DNA of 64,000 nt, taken from Oncomelania hupensis (lineage: Eukaryota; Mollusca; Gastropoda; Littorinimorpha; Pomatiopsidae). The notes beneath the pieces were generated by a model. That model saw nothing but the letters and a program-made list of their open reading frames with translations, had not been told where the DNA came from and did not search any database. The DNA lies in contig CM072511.1 of the NCBI GenBank assembly GCA_036898135.1, positions 20,970,319-21,034,318 on the forward strand, in the 5' to 3' direction. Positions 1 through 32,685 of this stretch are shown piece after piece (positions within the stretch are counted from its first letter, which is position 1; every line of letters starts with the position of its first letter). The translations under genes were made by a program, and so were the position numbers.

Positions 1-1874
<1,874 letters not shown>

Positions 1875-2080
1875 AAATTTATATGTTGAAAGGGAAGTTG
1901 GGTGAAATTATTGATATTGCTGATGTTCTTTCGACGTTATTTGAGGACGAACAAACCTTATTAGATTGGGAAATAACATTAGAAGAAGCATCCCTTGCTC
2001 TGAAAAACATGGCTTATAGGAAGAGTCCGGGTAGCTATGATTTCACTGTAGATGATCATAATAATGATGATTTTTTTTAA
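1875..2080 (+). pseudogene. Degenerate L1-like reverse transcriptase fragment
   Basis: A 65-codon reading frame contains ITLEEASLALKNMAYRKSPG followed by a D-F-T-V sequence. This resembles the L1-type RT region before the palm, where 'eI..AL..mk..KSPG.DGf' is usual. It is cut off on both sides and enters a T-rich run. I infer an old, broken LINE; the family call rests on one short motif. Confidence 0.4.
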
Positions 2081-2391
2081 TTTTAAATTTTATGTTTGTT
2101 TTTTGTGTGTGTGTGTTTTTTAAAGTCTGCTTTAGGCTAAAAATAGATTTGCAGCATGCTGAACATATTATGTCCTTACCTCCCATGCTAGTGCTAGGCC
2201 ACTTCTTTTTCTGTATCCAATTTCAGTGAGAGCCAGTTAGTTAGTTTATCATTGTTTATAGGGTCCAGCGAACTGCAATCGAGTCAGGACCACAACTTTG
2301 TTGAAAATGGTCTCACACCTGATCCGTATAAGAGATCTGCTGAAACAACCCTATTAGTAAAACTGAAGGCACTCTACCAGAAGGGCACTGT

Positions 2392-2400
2392 ACAATAAAG
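2392..2400 (+). repeat. Target-site duplication, left copy
   Basis: ACAATAAAG occurs here and again at 3031-3039, directly flanking the LINE fragment. The intact family A copies contain it once. Confidence 0.8.
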
Positions 2401-3030
2401 AACAGGCGTACAAGGCATTTGTCAGACCCATACTGGAGTACGCTTCGACGGTATGGGATCCTCACACCCAGAAGTCCATTGACAGGCTGGAGGCCGTACA
2501 GAGACGGGCTGCACATTTTGTCCTCAATAGATACCACAACACTTCAAGTGTGAATCAGATGTTGGATTCGCTGGGGTGGTCATCTTTAGAATTGCGCAGG
2601 AAGACATCTCGCCTATCGATGTTATACAAAATCAACAGAGGACTGGTGCACTGTCCCTCCATCCTTAGTAAGCTGATACCACTGTCTCTCCGCCAACGCA
2701 GAGGCCATGACAGCCAATTTAGCCGCATCACCTGCCGAACTGAGTACCGTTCATCCTCTTTCCTACCCCGTACTATAAAAGACTGGAATGCTCTTCCCCA
2801 GGAGGTAGTGGAGGCCAAAACTGTTGATGCTTTTGCATCAAGAGCCTCCCACCAACCAGAATAGGCAGTTAATCAACAACACTACAACTCCCAAATCCCT
2901 CTGTCACTAATCAGATCTGGACTGTCCATGAACTAGGAGAATGGCCTTTTGTGAAACATGTGCAAAGCCCTCATAGTGCCAGTATAATCAACATGTATGA
3001 TTGTGGGCACCTACGGAAAGACAAGACAAG
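2401..3030 (+). mobile_element. 5'-truncated Jockey/CR1-type LINE insertion
   Basis: A 630-bp insertion holds only the end of a non-LTR ORF2 plus a short 3' UTR ending in AAGACAAGACAAGAC. It is bounded by a 9-bp target-site duplication (ACAATAAAG). Severe 5' truncation, a short repeated tail and a TSD are the standard signature of target-primed reverse transcription. Confidence 0.85.
2403..2864 (+). pseudogene. C-terminal part of LINE ORF2 (after the RT palm)
   Basis: An open frame of about 154 codons shows the conserved thumb and C-terminal block of Jockey/CR1-clade reverse transcriptases: AYKAFVRPILEYASTVWDPH, then LEAVQRRAAHFVLN, and SSSFLPRTIKDWNALPQEVV near the end before a TAG stop. 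The catalytic palm and endonuclease are absent because of 5' truncation, so it cannot be active. The frame is still undamaged, which suggests a fairly recent insertion. Confidence 0.85.
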
Positions 3031-3594
3031 ACAATAAAGGCATCCCATGCAAGGGACGCTGAGGCTGTACTCTAATTTATCAAACCCCCGTTTACAAAAA
3101 GAAAAAAGAATATAAACATCATTATAAAATATTAACAAAACACCTACATCAAAAAATGCCTACATTGCTAAATAATAATACCATAGAAATCCCCAGTGAC
3201 CATTTGGCAGAAAACATCCAATATCACTAAGCTGACCCAACAGACCCCATACACAAATTAGGAGTTTTGGGAGAGTTTTCAAGGATAAAGGTAGGTCACC
3301 TACTGTTCTAGCGAAGAAGATAGTAGATTTATAGAACAGAAACCACAAAGGGGGGATAATATTTATTCAGAAACCCCCGGCACACCCACGGAGGGGGTGA
3401 TAGCTAGTGGCTTTGTGTCAGGATTAGTTTCGTAAACGTAGACCTACTCTCTATGCATGTGGGGGTACATGCGCGCGAATGTAAAAGTAACACGAGGTCG
3501 AATGGTGGGAGTGTGCAAAATGGATGGTTAGAATTTTAGCAGTGTGTGTGTGTGCCTTCTTTTCATTAAGTTGGAAGTTTATGTTTAAGGTGTT

Positions 3595-3785
3595 ACAAGC
3601 TTTTGAATGTGGCCGTGACTGTTTTAGGTGGTAATGTTACTATGAGTGTTGAACAAAATCTGTCTAGCGGTTCTTGACGAAAGGCATGCATGCAAAGAAC
3701 TGACGTACAGGTCTGCACATCTGACTCGTTCTGATTCCTATCTAAATCATTCTCATATAAGCTTGAGAATGAAACAAAACAGAAA
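3595..3785 (-). repeat. Dispersed family M repeat, minus copy
   Basis: The reverse complement carries GGAATCAGAACGAG, CAAGAACCGCTAGACAGATT and ACATTACC blocks in the same order as the copies at 4349, 8239 and 25362. Confidence 0.6.
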
Positions 3786-3971
3786 AGCAAAAAACAAACA
3801 TCCCAGTTGTTTTTTATATCTATAAGTTAGCACTCCAACCGACATTTGATTCAGATTCCCAACGGCGTTAAAATATTCGTAGATAAGTGTGGGAATACAG
3901 AAACATCACCTGCTTTTTTGGTATACCTTAGTTTTAATATAATATTCATTTTTATGTTTTGTGATGGGCAG

Positions 3972-24980
<21,009 letters not shown>

Positions 24981-24984
24981 CATC

Positions 24985-25200
24985 GCACACCAGCTCAATG
25001 CCTATGTGAGCAGCGCTGTTTAGTGGCTCCACACTTTGTTGGCTGCGGGCTATTTCTAGCTTGCCTGCACCGGCCACTTCCAGTCAAAGGAAAGGAAAGA
25101 TAGCATCGGCAAAGCTATTTATAGCTTGCCTGGCTGACCTAACCTGAAAACTAACAACCTTTGGTTGAGTCGGTGTGATCGAATGACCTCGCCCAACTTA
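24985..25200 (+). repeat. Dispersed repeat S, copy 1
   Basis: CACCAGCTCAATGCCTATGT, GGCTGCGGGCTATTT, TTGCCTGCACC, AGCTATTTATAGCTTGCCTG and CTTTGGTTGAGTCGGTGTG recur in the same order at 37375-37569. Confidence 0.7.
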
Positions 25201-25361
25201 TTACTGTCTTCATTTTATTAAGTAGTGTTTTGTTTTGTGTTTTGGGAAGCTGTTGAACTGATTGAATTTGTTTTCCATTTACATCAAACGTTGTTACTAG
25301 TGTTTACAACTTCTGAAAATCTAAATTTTATAGTTCCAGACTTCTCTTGGAAATACCTTGA

Positions 25362-25541
25362 AACAGCCGGGAATCAGAACCAGCAAAAATGTTGGTCAGA
25401 AGCCATTTTTCAGGAACTTCTGAACGGATTTTGACCAGATCTTCTATGAACATTACCTAGGTTAGCCGCCTGCCTCCTGTATCATCATATTTGCCCTACC
25501 ATAAAGGTCAAGGTCACTGGAGTCATTTTGTTAATAACAGG
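25362..25541 (+). repeat. Dispersed family M repeat copy
   Basis: GGGAATCAGAACCAGCAAAA, CTGAACGGATTTTGACCAGA, CATTACCTAGGTTAGCCGCC and AAAGGTCAAGGTCA match the family order. It continues at 26116 after an inserted TIR element. Confidence 0.7.
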
Positions 25542-25546
25542 TTTTA

Positions 25547-26110
25547 CCACAAGTATATCGACTAACAAGTTAGTATCTCGTATTGCCCCCAGTCGACGTG
25601 CGGTGGTCCCATTGCCCTTGGTTTTAGCCACAAGCTGAGACGGGGATATCCCAAACCTAAAAATAGAATAGAGAATTCTGGGAAATATGTTCAAGGGAAG
25701 TAACTGATAACTAGCTATGATTGCAGTCATTGTCGTCATTTCTCGCGAAGATGTGCTGGTTGAAATGAAACGAAAGTTGGGAGAGGAACTGCATATTTCT
25801 GGTAGTGAACAAAGGCAGAAACTTGTCAGCAGTATTATCAGCGATGGAATTATAATGGACGAAGTGCTCTTATACCTATGAGGTTGCCTTTGCTCGAGCA
25901 AAGAAACTAAAGAAGGATTTGGCCGACGTCATTTCAGAAAAGGATTTCCCTACCCATAATTCCCCTGGGTTTTGAAGTTTCTAAAAAGTTATTTCAGGCC
26001 GACGACGCTCTATGGAGCGCAAAGCATGTAAAGGGAAGCAACCGGTTGTACGTGCACGTCGACAGAGACATAGAAGGGAGATACTAACTTGTTAGTTGAT
26101 ATACTTGTGG
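25547..26110. mobile_element. TIR element, 564 bp, in a family M repeat
   Basis: The ends are inverted copies: CCACAAGTATATCGACTAAC then AAGTTAGTATCTC on the left, and complementary sequence with one mismatch on the right. TTTTA flanks both sides as a 5-bp duplication. GTCGACGTGC also recurs in inverse orientation further in. No transposase frame; superfamily not assigned. Confidence 0.78.
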
Positions 26111-26115
26111 TTTTA

Positions 26116-26410
26116 CTCAATATCTGAAAACGGCTGAAGCAATTTTGTTGAGATTTTGTATACGGGTTGTTCAAATCATGAGCCATCCTTCAATAGCAAT
26201 CGGGTTGTCAGACAGCCGGTCAGCCCGTTGCCCTGAAGTTCACTTTTTTTTGTTAAAAACACACTTTTTGCCTTATCTCAAGAATAACTGAACATAAAGG
26301 CATCATTTTTACTTTGTGCATTCTTTAACGTCTGCTAAGCATGTTGGATCATTAGTATTTGTACTTTCTCAAAGGTCAAGGTCATTTTTACTCAACATGT
26401 TTTGTGCTGT
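26116..26410 (+). repeat. Family M-related repeat, continued
   Basis: CTGAAAACGGCTGAAGCAAT, TTCAAATCATGAGCCATCCT and CGGGTTGTCAGACAGCCGG are related to 17075-17195, then TTATCTCAAGAATAACTGAA and CTCAAAGGTCAAGGTCA as in the other family M copies. Confidence 0.6.
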
Positions 26411-28031
26411 GTCTAACATTTGGCTCAGCCAATTTTGATGATTGGTTACCTTTTGCTGCTTTAGGACAAAGCTGAGTACAAACACCACCAACAAAGTTCA
26501 CACTTTTGAAAAGGCTTTTTTTTCTGCTGTGAGTGTCAGTGTCTGGAAATACATTTGAATGACTTGCCATCTTGTTTGAATGTTGAAACTAACACAATGG
26601 TTTGGGGTGTTTTTTAGGGAGGGGGGGGGGGGGAATTGCTCATTGTACAAGACAGTTTAAAAGATGCTGCAATTGACAGATTTAGTTTTCCATTAACCGT
26701 TTTATGTTAATATTCATTTGATATTCATGTACATTGCATAATTTGTTCAGAATATTTCATGTAGTTTTTGAGGTAGAGGTTGGAAAGTATAAAACGTGCA
26801 ATTAATTGATGTCCTTGGGATAAATTCTCCATTGTGGACCACATGCGTTAAATGATGTATTGTTTGAGAAAAGCAGTTTGTGTGATAAGGCTTTTTAAGA
26901 GTACAATATTCCTTGAGAGTGGATCAAAAGTAAGAACAGTTTTATATTTTCATTATTTATTTGTTGTTGTTTTTTTAACACAATCATTCATATTCAACCA
27001 CTTTCAACACTAATCTGTCACATATGCCCTAACATTCTTACAATTTCAAACAGTTTCCTTATATGCAATCATTCGTTCATTCTTGCATTGAACAATTTTC
27101 CAAATCTTGTGTCATTGCAGCATCCATAGCTTCGCCTAAAGCAAAGATTGCAGATGTGCAACTTGATCAAAATGCACCTCACTGTGCCATGAATTATACA
27201 TACACTTGGAAGAGAGTCACGCGGACTGATCGATTCAGCTCCATTAGAACCTGAATTGTTCCAGAGGCTACCAAAAAAATTGTAATTAGTATACATACTG
27301 CTTTGGCAGTTGTTGAGCATTAAAAACTTACAATATTTCCAAATCCATATATATTAAAATCCAATACTCCGTACGTTTTTGATCAAAGAAAATGTAGCAC
27401 ATTGGTTATTTCCAAAAATACATGGCTCTCTACATTCTCCTTTCCCCCAACCCTGTAACTTTGCAAATTGTTAGAAGAGTCACATTATTAGCTGTAACCG
27501 CATCCTCCTAAAATGTCCCAACTTTCATATAAAGAGTTTAAGGCATCAAGAACTCGACAGGTGGAAAAAAAATGTGGGAAACGCTTCAAATAAATATATT
27601 TAAAACAAATTATCCTCCTCAAAACAATATAACAATAGTAATATTTTAAAAAATCCACCCACTAAATTAAACTTGAACATAAATAAGCCTGGAAGGGAAA
27701 GAAAAGCATTGAGTGAGGGTAGGAATTTATCACTTGTTAAAAAGGATTTGTCCAGCACCAAACCTAATTCATGAATATGACCATTCCTTATAAATAAGCA
27801 CAAACAGCTAGTGAAAAAATAACTTAACCCGAGCAAAATCTCAGTCAAAAAACAATGCCCAATAAAACATAGGTTGAATGTTCTACTTTTGGTAGGCAGA
27901 ACAAAAAAAAATAAAAGCAAACGGAATGGGACAGTGACCAAACACACACACAAAATGCTCTAAAAGAACAAGGTGCTGGAAGCAGAACAGAAAAATGTCT
28001 AAAACAAATACCGTTAGCATAGCATAACCTA
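26411..28031. other. Intergenic region, no gene recognised
   Basis: AT-rich intergenic DNA between the ends of MLH1 and TEP1, with a G-run at 26619-26633. Short frames here lack domains, splice signals and similarity to anything I recognise. Confidence 0.5.
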
Positions 28032-28045
28032 GTCAAATGATCACT

Positions 28046-28743
28046 GATTGATTTATTATTGCTTTAGGTCCAGCGGACTCTTCCGAGCCAAATCAGGACC
28101 GGACAACCCCCGATCCGCATAAAAGATCCGTTGAAACAACCCCAGTGGGAAAATTGAATGCCCTCCACCGGCCAGTCACTTTACAATAAAGACATCCCAC
28201 GCGAGGGACGGCTGAGGGTTGACCTCAACTACGCGAACTCCCCGATTACAAAAACAAAATAGAATACAAACATCATTATAAATCATCAACAAAAAACATA
28301 CATATAAAATGCCTATAGTGCGAAATAGTACATTCATAGGAAGCCCTAGTGACCACCCGGCAGAAAGCGTCCAACATTCCCAAGCTGATCCAACAGACCT
28401 CATACACAAACAAGGAGTCTTGTCCAGGAAGAGTTTTCAAGAAAAAAGGTAGGTCATTGATCTAGCGAAGAAGAAGATAGTATAGCAGGGTGGTAGGACA
28501 GATCGGGAATGGGAAAGAGCAAATGAGGAAGACAGCGACAGTGGGAATTTAAAGCACTAAATTTCCAGAAAGTGGGGATACTATTTATACTGAAACCCCC
28601 GGCACTCCAACGGGGGGGACTGTTGCCGCAGTTAATTGGTCATGCCTACAAAGGCAAGACAGGTTTTCAACTGGGGCTTTCACTGTACCCTTTATAGGTT
28701 AGAACAATCTACAGTGGCAAGATTGCTCATGACCCCAAGGGGT
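28046..28743 (-). mobile_element. Family A element, full copy with 14-bp TSD
   Basis: The flanks GTCAAATGATCACT at 28032-28045 and 28744-28757 are a perfect duplication. Read on the minus strand the element begins ACCCCTTGGGGTCATGAGCA. It has a CCCCCGTTGGAGTGCCGGGG hairpin and ends GAGTCCGCTGGACCTAAAGC then AATAAATAAATCAATC as tail. TSD, variable tail and 5'-truncated relatives indicate a non-LTR/SINE-type retroelement. No convincing protein is encoded. Confidence 0.85.
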
Positions 28744-28868
28744 GTCAAATGATCACTACGTTTTAGATAATAATGATAGCACAATTTACTATACTTAATA
28801 ATTTTAAAGCAGCATTTCAGATTTTAAAGTAATAAGTCTACCTGATCTTTCAAAGAAGAAAAAAACAG

Positions 28869-29010
28869 TACAATTCATATAATAAAAGAATTGGTGAGAT
28901 GAACAATAATTTTAAAAGATCAATCTAAATATAAAATTGTTTTACAATTTATATAATAAAAGAATTGGTGAGATGAACAATAATTTTAAAAGATCAATCT
29001 AAATATAACA
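28869..29010. repeat. 74-bp tandem duplication
   Basis: Two nearly identical units: TACAATT(C/T)ATATAATAAAAG, AATTGGTGAGATGAACAATA and AAAAGATCAATCTAAATATA. Confidence 0.9.
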
Positions 29011-29246
29011 GAATAGTTTACAAATGTATTTGCTTTGTCAAGCAATATCCCACAACAATGTTCAACTAAAATTGTTCTATGCAAAACGTTTTTTCTGTTT
29101 TGTTTTTTAAAATAACAACTAGTCCATAAAACTATTTTAAATAATGACAACAAAGTTGTGGATTTTTTCTTCGAAGATTAAGAACAAAAACAAAATCCAA
29201 GTTAGAAATAACACATTATTTAACTTATGCAGGCATTACAATTTAA

Positions 29247-29904
29247 CTCTTTCCCTGCCAGGCATGTTTCCACGTTTGTGCCAGACCTTTCTCTGGCACC
29301 GGAAAGAAAGTTCAGTACCTTAGGCATTTAAGCTACTGTTCTTTCAATAATAGTTGTTAAATAGACATATTTCATATCAAATTAAAGGTAAAAGAGTGAA
29401 GAATAAGAAAAAAAACACAAAAATGTTAATTTGATTATGTTATTGAAATATGTGTTTTGAAAGCATGTTGATCTTTTTGAAATGATAAAATAAAATAAAA
29501 ATATTTCTACATACCACAGTGATAAAAAAAATCTGGAGGAATAATTCCAATCACTGAATCAGCTTCACACACCAGAAAGAAAATTTATTTAGGATCAAAA
29601 TACACTTTACAGTTTGAAATTATATTGATTATTAGCAGAGTTTGACACACTGTCGATTGTGCCCATCACAATGCTTAGTAAAATGCACAAAAAACACTCT
29701 AAAAACGAATCAATTTGAAGAAACCACGCGCGTGTCGATCGAGAACGAAAGTAGAAAGAGTTATCTCTCTTTGGTTAAAATAAAACTTGGATTGGACTGC
29801 GTAAAAAACCGGAACGAAACGGAATACTGAAATCGATATATCGTCGATTGGCACAAACATGGCGGCTCAGATCGACGATATATCGTCGATTGGCAGGGAA
29901 AGAG
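29247..29904. mobile_element. piggyBac-like TTAA MITE, 658 bp
   Basis: TTAA at 29243 and 29905 flanks inverted ends CTCTTTCCCTGCCA and TGGCAGGGAAAGAG. TTAA target duplication with short C-rich ends is the piggyBac signature. No transposase. Near the right end CGATATATCGTCGATTGGCA occurs twice, inside a self-complementary ATCGACGATATATCGTCGAT. Confidence 0.82.
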
Positions 29905-30047
29905 TTAATAATAAAAATAATAATAATAATGGTATTTATATGTAGCACTTTTTCCAAAGCGCAGTTTGCAGGCATTTATATTTAATGTTAACATCGAAAT
30001 ATTGACATGTAAACAATACAAGACGTGGGAGGGAGGGTTAGTTAGTT

Positions 30048-30621
30048 TACATTACATTACATCATTATTGCTTTAGGTCCAGCGGACTCTTCCGAGCCAA
30101 ATCAGGACCGGACAACCCCTGATCCGCATAAAAGACCTGCTGAAACAACCCCAGTGGTAAAACTGAAAGCTCTCCACCAGCCAGTCACCTTACAATAAAG
30201 ACATCCCACGCAGGGGACGCTGAGGCTGTACTCTAATTTATCGAACCCTCGTTTACAAAAACAAAATAGAATACAAACATCATTATATATTATCAACAAA
30301 ACACATACATATAAAATGCCTACATTGCTAAATAATAACATAGGAAGCCTTATCGACCACCTGGCAGAACGCATCCAATATTCCCAAGCTGATCCAACAG
30401 ACCTCATACACAAATCAGGAGCCCTGTCCCGGAAGAGTTTTCAAGAAAAAAGGTAGGTGACTGGTCAAGCAAAGAAGAAGATAGTATAGCAGATTGATAG
30501 AACAGAGCAGGAATGAGAAAGAGCAAATGAGAAAGACGGCGACAGTGGAAATTTAAAGCACTAAATTTCCAGAAAGTGGGGATACTATTTATACTGAAAC
30601 CCCCGGCACCCCAACGGGGGT
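30048..30621 (-). mobile_element. Family A element, 5'-truncated copy
   Basis: Matches 28046-28743 from the GTCCAGCGGACTCTTCCGAG end to CCCCCGGCAC-CCAACGGGGG and lacks the far 5' block with ACCCCTTGGGGT. GTTAGTTAGTT at 30037-30047 and 30622-30632 may be an 11-bp TSD. The tail region reads TACATTACATTAC. Confidence 0.8.
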
Positions 30622-30632
30622 GTTAGTTAGTT

Positions 30633-30790
30633 ATTCATTGCTTAAAGGGTCCAGCGACCCACGTGGGGGTGCCTGGAGTTTCAGTTAGTATTTATAATGA
30701 AACCCCCGGCACTCCCACGGGGGACGGTCCTGATTTGGCTCGGAAGAGTCCGCTGGACCTAAAGCAACAATAAATCAATCAATCAAACTC
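30633..30790. repeat. Family A terminal fragments in both orientations
   Basis: GGGTCCAGCGACCC (minus) is followed by GAAACCCCCGGCACTCCCAC and then, in + orientation, GGTCCTGATTTGGCTCGGAA, GAGTCCGCTGGACCTAAAGC and an AATCAATCAATCAA tail. These look like nested or partial copies. Confidence 0.7.
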
Positions 30791-32541
30791 CCACGGGGGA
30801 AATGGAGGAGGTGGGGGGGAGGGGGGAGAGGAGAGCAGCTAAGTAGTGAGGGGACTTGGGGCGTGCGGTGTGACGGCGGTGGTCGGAACAAGAAAAGAAG
30901 AAATTATGGTGGTGATGGGAGGCGAGATCTGACAGTAGATGAGTTTTCAAGTTGGACTTGAAAGTGGCTTGGAAAATATTTTGAACGATTCACAATACTA
31001 AAGCAGAAGAAAAAGATCAAGTGAGTATCAGGAAAACTTGGATGAACAACAAATAACCAAACTTGATCAACAGCAATCAAAAATAATCTATAAAATCACA
31101 GGAAATATAACCAAATAAATAGTTTAAATAACATACAATAATAATGGCAAAACCTCTATGTACAATTGTCATCATTTCTATAACAACAACAATATTGCAA
31201 GCAAAAGTAGTGCAACCTTGCATTTTTAGCAAAACTATCAGTGTAACTTACCCTTTTTGTTTCAAAATAGGACATGAGAATTCCTTGTCAAAAGACAATT
31301 TGTACAAATAATTAATTAACGTTAACAAATATTTACAGCTGGAAAATTTCCTTCAAAATAAAAAAAACTAGTCAATACAAAAACAAAAAGATCAATACTC
31401 ACACAAATACAAAAACATTTCTTTCACATTTATCAAGACAAGGGTTTTGAAATAAAGAAATTTATATACAACGGATAAATATTCAATAGGGATGTATATT
31501 ATTCTATTACTTTTCGCTAGAATTGAGGCATATACTAATTTTAGTGGCCTGTATGATGGCTTAGTATTACTTATAAACTCAAAACTTAACAACAGTGCAG
31601 AATTGTTTCAGAACACACACATAATGAGAGATATTCTAAATTTAAGACGTTTTTGGTTACCTCGCAAGAATGAGAAATTCTGCTAAGAACTATCACAAAA
31701 ACAATGTTAAGTCCAAATTTTGAACCAGATAAACATGTACAGAAATGATTGCTTTGTACACACCATGTAACAAACTGGTAGTTTCAGACAATGAAAACAA
31801 TGGTTAAAGAAGACCATTTATGAGGAATAAATGATGCTCAAAGATCAAATTAAGCCATATTATGATATGCAAATGTTTATGAAGGTCACATCAGTACGAT
31901 TCATGAACACAAAGTTACTAAGAGATAAATCATCCAAAACACAGCTGGAGTGCACATGGCCACATGATTCATCAACCAGCGGTCTACTTATCTACAATGA
32001 CAATGATAAGTCAAGACAAGATAAAGTCACTCTGATGATTCAAAACAAAGTAACTGTCCTCCCTTTGTTCTTGATGATTCATGAAATGTTAATTTATAAC
32101 AGCGGATTTTGATGAGCATGTCATTTACATTAGAAGAATTTTAATAATCATGTAATTTTATGGGCAAAAAACAAAAACAACACGAAGATAACATTTCAGA
32201 TTTCAGGTGAGATGTATCAAGCTGGTCAAAGTGGATTGATAAGCATGAAATTTATATCAGAAGAATCTCAATGATCATGTCATTTTAGGTGCAAAAACAT
32301 GCATGAAGATCAGATTCCAGGAGCGGATGCAGATGTATCGCACAGCTGGTCAAAGTTCCGATGAGTTGCAAAGGCACCAGACAATTGACAAAGCCAGTCA
32401 CGCAGATGATTCACAAACATCAAGTCATCACAAATGATGCAAACAAACATTGTTGAACTACATTTCCTGCAGAGGTCAGATGTTTTTCCTAAATAGTCAG
32501 AAGTCATACCAGGCGAACAAGGAGGATTTCTGAAATCCTTA
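30791..32541. other. Intergenic / TEP1 3' flank, no gene recognised
   Basis: A G-rich patch (30800-30870) leads into AT-rich sequence. It likely includes the TEP1 3' UTR next to 32541, but I could not place a convincing polyadenylation signal. Confidence 0.45.
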
Positions 32542-32685
32542 TTACGGGTTCCAGGTGAGGATATTGATGTTTCCTAACTGGTCACCCACCATCAGCTGGA
32601 TGTTGCCGGACTGGCTACTGACCGCTGAGCTGGTAGTCACTTCCACCAAAGATGTGATTGGTGCCTGACAGTAGAACTGACCCAC
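32542..32685 (-). CDS. TEP1: TEP1 terminal exon with stop
   Basis: 48 codons including TAA. It encodes [16 protein letters not shown] and [19 protein letters not shown], closing the last propeller blade. The acceptor is TTACAG. Confidence 0.92.
   Translation of the reverse strand: MGQFYCQAPITSLVEVTTSSAVSSQSGNIQLMVGDQLGNINILTWNP

Larger units (their letters stand above)
2245..3404 (-). repeat. Family A repeat copy, interrupted by a LINE
   Basis: The segments 2245-2400 and 3031-3404 together match the family A repeat seen at 28046, 30048 and 54917. Shared blocks include GGTCCAGCG, ATCAGGACC-like, GATCCG.ATAA.AGATC, ACAATAAAG.CATCCCA, and a GAAACCCCCGGCAC end. The two parts become contiguous once the LINE at 2401-3030 is removed. 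Confidence 0.75.

Noticed and set aside
28176..30413. Similar peptides ([11 protein letters not shown]...) on the minus strand at two places
   Set aside because: Both are translations of family A copies. They are not maintained in the third full copy and have no recognised domain, so they are chance open frames in a repeat.
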